Below the pieces are notes generated by a model. It made no database searches and was not told the origin of the DNA. It was given only the letters and a program-made list of their open reading frames with translations. 64,000 nt of DNA from Cheiracanthium punctorium (Eukaryota > Arthropoda > Arachnida > Araneae > Cheiracanthiidae), in assembly GCA_038373885.1 (NCBI GenBank), contig JAWZYV010002522.1, positions 929,089 to 993,088 of the forward strand. The letters are read 5' to 3'. Each line of letters opens with the position of its first letter. Position 1 is the first letter of the stretch. This document shows positions 56,125 to 64,000 of the stretch, piece by piece. Both the position numbers and the translations under genes were made by a program.

Positions 56125-58620
56125 TCACACAACATTATGATCAGTAGCACCATATGGAGCTAAACGATTAATGTGGATGACTCTCGGTTTTGAATTGGGC
56201 GAATTCTGGACTCTGTAGATAACGTCGTTCAATTTCTTGACAACTATATAAGGTCCCTCCCAGTTCTGCTGCAACTTAGGACTCAGACCTCTCCTTCGTT
56301 TTGGGTTATACAGCCAAACTTGATCACCCTCCTTAAATTGGTGATTCGTTGCTTTGGCATCGTAACGAATCTTCATTCGATCACTCGCCAAATTGATTCG
56401 CTCTCTGGCAAACGAATGAACTCTTTCTAATCGTGCTTCTAAATTACTCATGTAATCATTCCGTGAGGAGGGCGTATCACATGGTCGTCCAAAAATATCA
56501 CTGGGTAATCGAAGAGAATGGCCGAACAACATCTCTGATGGAGAATATCCGGTCGTCTCATGAACCGCACTTCTGTAAGCCAGGAGGAACAGTGGCAAAT
56601 ATGTATCCCAGTCGGTTTGATTCTTCGAAACAAATATTGAAAGATGATTCAAAATTGTTCGATTGTGCCTCTCGACCATGCCATCGGACTCGGGATGTAA
56701 CGGTGTTGTTCGAGTCTTTGTGATTCCCAAATATTCGCAGAGTTCCGAAAATAGTGCTGAATTAAAATTTGTACCTTGATCCGAATGTAACATCATAGGC
56801 ACTCCGTAATAAGAGATCCAGTTTCTGACCAGTTCTTCAGCTACCGTTGAAGCTTCCTGATTTGGGATGGCAATCGCTTCTGGCCATTTGGTAAAGTAAT
56901 CCATCAGGACTAAGACATATCGATTGCCTTTCGATGTTGTAGGCAGGGGTCCTAGGATATCTAAAGCCACTCTTTCGAAAGGCGCGCCAACGTTATAGCG
57001 CTGCAAACGACCCTTGGTTTTTATTTTAGGTCCTTTCCGGGCACCGCAATCGTGACATTCTCTACACCATTTTTCAACATCGGCGCGAAGTCGATCCCAA
57101 TAAAATCGCTCCCTGATTTTATTTAACGTCTTCATCACTCCAAAATATCCTCCACTTGCACTATCATGAATCTCCCGCAGAACCTCTGGAATTCTGCTAC
57201 GTGGGAGAATTAATTGCCATCGGCTTGATCTTCCGTCATCGCTCTCCCATTTCCGATATAAAACACCGTCCTTAAGATGTAAAGAATCCCAAAGAGCCCA
57301 GTATCGCTTTGTAGCGGGACTCTTTGGCGCGATCTCTTGCCAAGACGGTCGATCCGCGGAATTTAGTTTCTTCTCCAAAATTGGCCTAATATTGGAATCT
57401 TCTAACTGTGCTCTCTGTACTTCACTCGAAGCCCAACGATCCACAGTCGTTGCAGTCAAAACCTTCACGAAAGTATCCGTCTCCGTCCCGTACTTTTTCT
57501 CGGCGTTCACGCAGTGTTTACAGTCCCCTTTACAAGGTCGTCTGGAGAGAGCGTCTGCATTTCCGTGCGAAGTTCCTTTGCGATACTCGATTTCGAACTC
57601 ATACTCCTGCAGCCTTTGGATCCAGCGAGCTATCTGACCTTCAGGTTCTTTAAAATTCAAAAGCCATCTCAAGGAAGCATGATCAGTCCGGAGAAGAAAT
57701 TTCCGTCCATAGAGGTAGTGATGGAAATGCTCAATAGATTTGACAATAGCCAGTAATTCCTTACGAGTGACACAATAATTCCTCTCTGGCTTACCCAAGC
57801 TCTTGCTGAAGTAAGCTTATGACACTTTCACCGTTTTCTGTTTTCTGCGAAAGCACGGCTCCTATCCCTTCATTACTGGCATCTGTATCCAAGATAAAGT
57901 CTTGTCAGTCCGGGGATATGTCAAAATAGGAGACGTCGTTAACACCTGCTTTAAACTGATGAACGATTTCTCGCATTCTTCTGTCCAATTAAAACTTGCT
58001 TGGGCTTCAGTCAATTTATGTAAAGGTCTCGCTATTGTTGAGAAATTTCTTACAAAACGGCGATAATAGGTGCACAGTCCGAGAAAACTTCTCAGTTCAT
58101 GTACCGTTTCCGGACGAGGCCAATCGACAACCGCTTTAACTTTTTGTGGATCAGTCTTAACTCCGTCTGCAGAAATAACGTGACCAAGATAAGTAACTTC
58201 TTTACGTAAAAATTTGCATTTATTTGGGTTTAGTTTAAGGTTAGCATTTTGTAATCTAAGAAACACTTTACGAATATTATTTAAATGTTCTTCAAACGTT
58301 TTGCCCACTATAATAATGTCATCTAAGTATACTAAGCAGGCCTCAGACGAAAGTCCACGTAATACCGTTTCCATTAGTCTTTCAAAAGTAGCGGGGGCAT
58401 TGCAAAGACCGAAAGGCATTACCTTAAAGTGCCAGAGTCCTTGTCCGGTGGTAAAAGCTGTCTTTTCTTTATCTTCAGGTCGGATTTCGACTTGCCAATA
58501 CCCGCTCTTTAAGTCCAACGTAGAGAACCACTGGCTTCCATTCAAAGCATCTAAAGTGTCATCTATTCGCGGAGGGGATAGCAGTCTTTCCTCGTAATAT
58601 CGTTCAGTTTCCGATAGTCG
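56125..58620 (-). pseudogene. pol of the 412-like element: RT, RNase H and integrase part
   Basis: This continues the frame ending at 58563. RT resumes at WFSTLDLKSGYWQ with YLDDIIIV at about 58320 and LGHVISADG. RNase H follows (TDHASLRWLL, HGNADALSRR). In the last frame (557 codons from 57798) the integrase has H211, then Tyr218 where His is usual (SGGYFG), and C248/C251 of the zinc segment. The catalytic triad D280, D340, E376 (35 residues between the last two) is intact. The C-terminus has KEGDQVWLYNPKRRRG and LQQNWEGPYIVVKK. Single-base deletions near 58565, 57895 and 57815 are the only breaks seen; they could be mutation or assembly errors. Confidence 0.85.
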
Positions 58621-59780
58621 ACACAGAAACGTGTCGATCCGTCCTTCTTTTTAACAAGAACGATTGGTGACGCCCAAGGCCCCGACGATTCCTCTATTAT
58701 GCCACCGTCCACCATTTCTTTAATCAGGCGTTCAGCTTCCTCTTTCTTTGCAAGAGGCAAACGCCTTGGATACTGCTTGATTGGTGGATGATCACCTGTA
58801 TTAATTTTATGTTGTGTCACATTACAGTGGCCCACATCAGCGTCACCGGTAGAGAATAAGTTTTGGAATTCCTGGAGTAATTTTTGCACTGCTATTCGCT
58901 GCTCCTTACTAAGTCCTTCAAGATTCTCCAGCATTAGTTGAAAATGATGACTATTAGAATATCCTTGAGGACGGGCGACGATATCCACCACTGGTTCACA
59001 CGTCGCAATAACGGCCCCTTTTTCTACAGTCTTGGGTTTATCGTCCAAATTCAACACTCGAATAGGTATAGCTTCCCCTCTTAAATCCACGAGTGCGGCG
59101 GCCACCAAGACCCCTTTTAAGGAGAACTGGCTAGGAAAGTTCGTTACGACATACCGGAAATGTCCAGAGGCTTCAGGAACCCCTTGGATAAGAAATTCAG
59201 ATCTCGCTGGTATAGTCGTCTTCTCTTTCGCGAATATAGAACATGATTTTGAACACTGCTCGCTTCCTGAAAACAAGGGAATCTCCTCCCCTCCTGTCCG
59301 TATCTCGTTCTTCTCTAAGTCTACGGTAAAGTTAAATTTTTGAAGGAAATCCAGTCCAAGGATACAAGGGTCAGTGATGTTAGCCACGTAGACCCTGTGC
59401 CGGAATTTCTTGGATCCACATTCAATGGATACATCCAGTTTTCCTTGTATCTCTGTCTTTTCCCCAGTAGCGGTCTTAATAGAGACGCTTGGAGACGTGT
59501 AGAGCAATTGTTCCTTCAGTTTCATGGCGAAGTCCGATTTTAGAAGAGTGACATTCGCACCCGTATCCACTAGCATCAAACAAGGGATACCACAAATAGT
59601 TCCTTCAACATAAAGTCCAGTTTCTCCTCCGCTAAGTGCGGAAACTTCCAATTTCTCTTCAGGGGCTTTATTCAGGTAAGGCAGCCTCCGCCCCGCAAGA
59701 CGCCCAAGACCTAGTTTTCCTGTTTGGGAGAAGTCACGTCGCACTCTCTTTGCACGTGTCCCCTTTTGTGACATCTCCAA
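58563..59780 (-). CDS. pol of the 412-like element: protease and N-terminal RT (405 codons)
   Basis: The frame overlaps the end of gag by 70 bases in a different frame, indicating expression by ribosomal frameshifting. The protease active site LVDTGANVTLL has DTG at residues 72-74, and the flap-like and ILGLDFLQ segments follow near 132-145. The N-terminal part of reverse transcriptase begins about residue 318 (PPIKQYPRRLP...IIEESSGPWASPIVLVKKKDG) and reaches FCVDYRKLN before a frame loss at 58563. The aspartic protease would process the polyprotein. The functional reading would continue into the next frame. Confidence 0.85.
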   Translation of the reverse strand: MEMSQKGTRAKRVRRDFSQTGKLGLGRLAGRRLPYLNKAPEEKLEVSALSGGETGLYVEGTICGIPCLMLVDTGANVTLLKSDFAMKLKEQLLYTSPSVSIKTATGEKTEIQGKLDVSIECGSKKFRHRVYVANITDPCILGLDFLQKFNFTVDLEKNEIRTGGEEIPLFSGSEQCSKSCSIFAKEKTTIPARSEFLIQGVPEASGHFRYVVTNFPSQFSLKGVLVAAALVDLRGEAIPIRVLNLDDKPKTVEKGAVIATCEPVVDIVARPQGYSNSHHFQLMLENLEGLSKEQRIAVQKLLQEFQNLFSTGDADVGHCNVTQHKINTGDHPPIKQYPRRLPLAKKEEAERLIKEMVDGGIIEESSGPWASPIVLVKKKDGSTRFCVDYRKLNDITRKDCYPLRE

Positions 59781-60886
59781 CAGGTCACGTTCGGATTCCT
59801 TCGGGGAGAGCCCCTTTTCCCAACAGCGAGACTATCCGATAATTCCTGGAGTGCCTTGAGTACAGAATCCAGTTTATCATCCTTTTCCTTGGCGGCGTTT
59901 CCCTCTAAATCCACAGACCTTACATGCCTGGGAGTTTTCGAAACGGTTCTCGCAGCTTCATATTTCATGCTATACGCCAGAGCTGCCTTCAAATCTTTCG
60001 GGTCTACCAGTCTCGTAGAATGTTGTGTATCTTCGTCCCTGATAGCGTCGACGAAGTACTGGGCTGCTAAACTTTCTCGAACATCTAGGGGACATTCCGC
60101 GTAAGCTAGGCTCATCAATCGCTCAACATCGGCGGCTAATACCTGTAGACTTTCTCCAGGCCTTTGTCGCCTTGCTTTCAATTCAGTCCTATAAAACTGG
60201 GTAAGATGGCTATTTCCAAATCGAGATTCGAGAGCCTTTTCGACGGTCGGTAGGTCGTTCAACTTGTCATTCGGTATTCCTAGGAGAATCTCCGCAGCTG
60301 ATCCTTGCAGAGAGGCCACAAGTTGACTGGCCTTGAAGCTATCCGTCCATCCATTTGTAGAGCTCACGACGTCAAACTGAGTCTTAAAAACAGTCCAAGA
60401 TGTTTGGCCGTCAAATGTTAAATGCTCTACAGTCGGTCTAGAATTAATAATTTCTCCACTTGCCAAAATATTGCTTGGCTTCCTCTCAAGATCAGAAAGT
60501 CTCTTTTCAAAATCATTGATTTGTCCTTTGACATCGCCGATTTGTTCTTGCACATTGCTTCGTACTCCCTCGATTTTTTCTTGTACGTCGCTGATCTGAC
60601 CTTGCACTTCGCTTCGTACTCCCTCGACTCTTTCATGAACAGATTGTATTTGAGTCTTCATTTCTTCTTGTCCTGAACGCATTTTCTCTTGTAGACTCTC
60701 TAGTCCCGAACAGATCTTCTCTTCCAGACTCTCCTGTCCGAACGACATCTTTTCTTTCATCTGTGACATATTTTCTTTCAGACTCTCTTGTCCCGAAGAC
60801 ATCTGTGACATATTTTCTTTCATATCTAACATCATAGCAAACAGTTTTTCTAATTTATCTTCCATGGCTGCTCTGGTTAATGGCAT
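59711..60886 (-). CDS. gag of the 412-like element, 391 aa, intact
   Basis: Residues about 10-135 form a long coiled coil built from degenerate 10-11-residue repeats (SGQESLKEKM-like, then VQEKIEGVRS-like). A capsid region follows with FDGQTSWTVFKTQFDVV and the SLQVLAADVERLMSLAY segment. The C-terminus has one CCHC zinc knuckle, CWRCHKRGHVQREC, at about 369-382. It starts MPLTRAAMEDKLEKL, 35 bases from the primer site. The protein should assemble the particle and bind the element RNA. This gag type, with many SGQE repeats, is one I associate with spider genomes. Confidence 0.9.
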   Translation of the reverse strand: MPLTRAAMEDKLEKLFAMMLDMKENMSQMSSGQESLKENMSQMKEKMSFGQESLEEKICSGLESLQEKMRSGQEEMKTQIQSVHERVEGVRSEVQGQISDVQEKIEGVRSNVQEQIGDVKGQINDFEKRLSDLERKPSNILASGEIINSRPTVEHLTFDGQTSWTVFKTQFDVVSSTNGWTDSFKASQLVASLQGSAAEILLGIPNDKLNDLPTVEKALESRFGNSHLTQFYRTELKARRQRPGESLQVLAADVERLMSLAYAECPLDVRESLAAQYFVDAIRDEDTQHSTRLVDPKDLKAALAYSMKYEAARTVSKTPRHVRSVDLEGNAAKEKDDKLDSVLKALQELSDSLAVGKRGSPRRNPNVTCWRCHKRGHVQRECDVTSPKQEN

Positions 60887-60900
60887 TCAAACAGATCCTG

Positions 60901-60919
60901 ATCCCACTTCCTGACACCA
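60901..60919 (-). promoter_or_regulatory. Primer binding site, tRNA-Leu type
   Basis: The minus strand reads TGGTGTCAGGAAGTGGGAT one base from the 5-prime LTR. It matches the complement of the 3-prime end of arthropod tRNA-Leu as I recall it (TGGTGTCAGGAGTGGGAT), apart from one inserted base. Confidence 0.75.
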
Positions 60920-60920
60920 A

Positions 60921-61408
60921 TGTTACGAAAATCGCCAAGTGGGTGTATTTCAAAGCAGTTCAAGCAGCACAGTAAACAAAAATAACACTTTATTTTACGG
61001 CTCGCAGCTCAATAGCTCAAAATAATACAAGAAACTTTAGCATACGCTAACTAAAATCACAAATAAGCATAACAATAACGCTATTCATTTCACAGAATCA
61101 ACCGTGCGCTTCAAAGTCTATCACTCAACTGAACTCCCCGGAGAGAGATCCTAGCGCTTTTATAGAGATGATGACGTCACCAGAATCACCGAGAAATTTC
61201 TGGAACAATCTTATCAAATTGAAATATGGTCTCGAGACATGAATTTTCTAGAAGCCACCATTTGTCGCCAAGGTCGCCAAATCCGTCGCCAAGTTTGTCG
61301 CCAAGACTACAGGGTTACCATTATCAGAGGACCGCTATTATGCCTGCAAAACTAGTTTCACGGCGGCACATGCAATACGGGAGCAAATTAAGTTATTATT
61401 TCGCAACA
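60921..61408 (-). repeat. 5-prime LTR of the 412-like element
   Basis: It is 488 bp with TG...CA ends and pairs with 55600-56083. The differing segment around 61293-61316 is 4-5 bases longer here. Confidence 0.9.
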
Positions 61409-61552
61409 ATATCAACAATGGTCTCAGGTCAGTACTTATACTAACTTTACGAATAACTAATGAGTAACTTTACGCCAAGAGTCAAATCATTTTGCTTATT
61501 TTTAGATTCCAAATCACTGGAATCAATTCGAATTATTGATGTAAGAAAAAGT

Positions 61553-61592
61553 TTCGTTCCCTACCGTGCGGAGAACGGGTACGCAGCAAGTA
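61553..61592 (-). repeat. Short fragment of the interspersed repeat end
   Basis: On the minus strand it reads GCGTACCCGTTCTCCGCACG then GTAGGGAACGAA, the same beginning as the repeat at 47603. Only about 40 bases are clear. Confidence 0.55.
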
Positions 61593-61794
61593 AGTAAATA
61601 AAACAAACATTACGTTTAAAGCTGTGTGAACATGTGTGAAATATGAACATGTATAGGTAGAATATGTTACTACATGAGTGAGCACTGCTTACAGTTAGCT
61701 CATTTCGAAAGCATCAAACATTTACAATGACAAACGAAATTGCACGTCCCCTGAACATGTTTATTTTATTCGATTTTGTGTTTAAGGCAACACT

Positions 61795-61960
61795 ACACAA
61801 GGGTGATCTGCCAAGGATGGGGGATGCCTTGGTAGGAAGACTTTCTAAGAGGTTCTATCTAACACGTATTTACGTTACATCTGTAAAAAACCTACCAAAA
61901 CTAAAGACCGTTCGATAGACAGCTGAGCAATGGGACCCGACCTGGGACCTTCACACTTAA
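61795..61960 (-). mobile_element. SINE copy, partial
   Basis: On the minus strand it contains AAGTGTGAAGGTCCCAGG, GGTCGGGTCCCATTGC and TTTAGTTTTGGTAGGTTTTT, followed by AAGTCTTCCTACCAAGGCAT. The A-box half is missing at the right side. Confidence 0.7.
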
Positions 61961-62211
61961 TTATTAAAATTTTAAATCCTTTTAATACCACTTTAGTGTC
62001 TGTTTCTTTTTGTACAAAATATGTCATTATCAAAAAAGTAATATTTTCCTACAGCTTTAAAAATGACTTAGTTTTATTTGCACAGGTATGTAACTAAATT
62101 TTGATTTGTAGTAGTTCTACAGTAGAGGTTTTTCTTATTGCTATATTTACTATTCTTTTCCTTAAAACTTTAATATATTATATAATCGTTTTTATTATTT
62201 GATGAATTTTG
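61961..62211. other. Non-coding AT-rich spacer
   Basis: No gene or repeat is recognised. Confidence 0.5.
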
Positions 62212-62608
62212 TTAAATACATAAAATCCATCATCCCACCCCCTAAAACCCACCAACAAACATAAACACCAAATACTACATAACCACATAAACCTACTACC
62301 ACCAAACCAACAACCTCACCCAAAACACCCCACAACCCCCACACAATTTTCAAAAAAACCACATTCTATTAATCCCCAAAAATTTCCACCCCCCAAAACA
62401 TTCCCCCCCCCCCAACAAAAACACAAAACCCAAAATCACTCAACCAACACCCAACACCCCAATACTCTCCATCCCCCACCCCCCCCCCCCCCTAACAACC
62501 AACAATCCCAAAAACTAACAAACCCTAACCCCCCTCCACCACCCCCACACACATTACCCCCATTAACCTTCCCACAAACCTCCCATTTTCATACCCAACT
62601 CTTTTAAA
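62212..62608. repeat. 397-base stretch without any G, A/C-rich
   Basis: Every base from 62212 to 62608 is A, C or T, with C and A dominating and T scarce. It includes C-runs of about 11 and 14. The flanks return abruptly to ordinary AT-rich sequence. It is not a simple tandem repeat. It may be real low-complexity DNA or a base-calling artefact; see findings. Confidence 0.9.
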
Positions 62609-62810
62609 GAAATATTCTTATTAACTTAACTATTTATAATTTATTTTAATAAGTTAATTAACAAAGTTACTTAAAATGTAATTCTTTTACATTACTTAGC
62701 TTTATCAACTTAATTAATTTTATCAAATTTTTAATAAAGACTAGTAATAAATTTATTAATAAAGATTACTAATTAATTATTATTAATCAATAAAGCATTG
62801 GTTTACTCAA

Positions 62811-62951
62811 TTTTTTAGGGGATTTTTGCAATTAGAATTAGGATATGTACTGCCCTTTTTAAGAAACACTGAATTGCCCTTTTTTTAAAATAATGATGCC
62901 CTTTTTTAAAACCTTTGCACCCTGCCCTTTTTTCTACTTAGAATGAGCTCT
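62811..62951. mobile_element. Right end of a hAT-like MITE related to 7349-7820
   Basis: The reverse complement of the right edge reads CAGAGCTCATTCTAAGTAG then GGGCAGGGTGC, matching the left end of the MITE at 7349, with the same repeated AAAAAGGGCA motifs. The other end was not found; the G-free tract lies on that side. Confidence 0.6.
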
Positions 62952-63399
62952 GAGCCCAAGCACGTTGCACACATGTGTGCGCATATGCATATACACATGT
63001 TTATATACATATTATGTATTTAGTTATCACGAACTATTATGGGTCTGCAGATAGTTTTGGATTATGTGCGCAGATAGTTTTTTCTTTTATCTGACTATGT
63101 TTCCAATTATAAAAATCGGGTAACGATCGGCAAAAACAATATTGGTGTAATTAAAGTTGACCATTGTTAAAGTTTACACTTTTGGGAAAAAATTTATTTA
63201 TGAAACTTAATATATTTTAATTATTATTTTGCTATGGGGATCGCTGCTTAAACTTGTTTTAAATATAAATTCAGGAAACAATTGATGAAATAATATTGAA
63301 TATTGGTTTAATCCAAATCCAGTTGTTTGAATTAACACTTTTGGGGGAAATTTTAACTTGGAGCAAGGGTTGCTTTTATTATTATTTTGTAATGAGAAT

Positions 63400-63992
63400 C
63401 GCTGTCACAGATTGAGGAAAATGATGCAAAGAAAGCACGAATGGGCATGCGGGCATTTTTAGTAAATTTTTGCAAATTACTGAAACAATCTTTGCCTATA
63501 ATCATTCATTTTTGAAAGATCTGGAGCAGCTGCATCTGGCTCTCAGATCCTCTCAGAATGACAGCGCCATTCAAAGCTTATGTGTTTGTTTAGCACCGTT
63601 AAATTTGTCTAATGAAATTATAGACAAAACAGTTTTGGAATACCAAGCTTACAGATTAGATGACGAAGTTGATCTAATTGTAAAAAGCTTTAATGAACGT
63701 ACTGATGATGACAGACAGCCAATTGATGGGTACTGGAAAGAAGTTTTCAGTCTTGTTATAAGATGAACGGAAAAGAAAAGTATTCAAATTTATACATTCT
63801 AATCGAAAATTGCTTTTCTCTGTCGTCATGCCAATTCTGATGTTGAAAGAGGTATTTCTAAATCGCAGCATTCTGTCTTATGAACGACATAATCTCTCAG
63901 AGGCTGCAATTATTGGAATTCGACAAGTTAAAGATACCATTAGGAGAAATGGTACCATTAGTAATTATTGCAATTACAAAACAGCTACTTAA
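63400..63992 (+). pseudogene. C-terminal part of a hAT transposase, cut by window end
   Basis: One piece (63470-63766) reads HSFLKDLEQLHLAL..DDEVDLIVKSFNE. After a frame change comes the hAT dimerisation motif HANSDVERGISKSQHS (about 63829-63877), then in a third frame ERHNLSEAAIIGIRQVKDTIRRNG. Two frameshifts within 250 bases make it non-functional. The upstream part is not recognisable. Confidence 0.65.
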
Positions 63993-64000
63993 TGCTGTGA

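Larger units (their letters stand above)
55600..61408 (-). mobile_element. Nearly intact Ty3/gypsy (412-like) retrotransposon, 5809 bp
   Basis: LTRs lie at 55600-56083 and 60921-61408 (TGTTACG...CGCAACA). A perfect 4-bp duplication, ATAT, is at 55596-55599 and 61409-61412. The LTRs differ by a few substitutions and small indels (about 1 percent substitutions), so the insertion is fairly recent. The interior holds gag and pol in the order gag, protease, RT, RNase H, integrase, all on the minus strand, with a tRNA-Leu-type primer site and a clear purine tract. Only about three single-base lesions interrupt pol. Confidence 0.95.

Noticed and set aside
62520..62530. Telomere-like AACCCTAACC in the G-free tract
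   Set aside because: It is a single occurrence without tandem repetition.

Overview
The window looks like arthropod nuclear DNA, most probably from a chelicerate and probably a spider. It is AT-rich, contains introns and microsatellites, and has no operons. Its Ty3/gypsy gag proteins, especially the long coiled-coil gag repeats at 60.5-60.9 kb, and its hAT transposases resemble those I associate with spider genomes. This assignment is inference, because no diagnostic host gene is complete enough to fix it. Only two host-gene candidates are visible. One is an intact 487-residue C2H2 zinc-finger gene with 14 fingers (15556-17019, minus). The other is a probable first exon of a THAP-domain gene (23245-23412, plus) that ends in a clean splice donor. 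Almost everything else recognisable is transposon.

Left third (1-25 kb). An old tandem duplication (about 1042-2290 and 2745-5115) carries a mariner-like remnant in each unit, and unit 2 has later DNA-transposon insertions whose empty sites survive in unit 1. Next come a Tigger/pogo-like element, a tandem repeat, a hAT MITE, a broken Merlin transposase (10250-10960), a tRNA-derived SINE-like copy, the zinc-finger gene, and a run of MITEs just upstream of that gene. A large palindrome lies at 21.8-22.2 kb, followed by the THAP exon and an 800-bp hAT-like element.

Centre (25.1-39.7 kb) is one nested structure. A minus-strand LTR retrotransposon (25126-39656, broken gag and pol) has its left LTR split by a 3.5-kb hAT transposon (25257-34602). 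That hAT itself contains a piggyBac-like MITE (25685-25960), a complete Ty3/gypsy element (26047-31842) with LTRs identical by eye and an unbroken 1439-codon gag-pol frame, and a SINE (33580-33816) with a 10-bp target duplication.

Right part (39.7-64 kb). It holds SINE copies, small hAT and Tc1-like MITEs, and a 4.2-kb hAT element (45879-50081) with a broken transposase. A TTAA-flanked element follows (50695-52331) with a truncated Mutator-like transposase domain, then a degenerate Copia gag. A nearly intact 5.8-kb Ty3/gypsy element lies on the minus strand (55600-61408; ATAT duplications, tRNA-Leu-type primer site, only about three single-base lesions). The end holds a 397-base stretch without a single G (62212-62608) and a hAT transposase C-terminus at the window edge.

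All coordinates and homologies come from reading the sequence by eye. Family names rest on recognised motifs, not on database searches.
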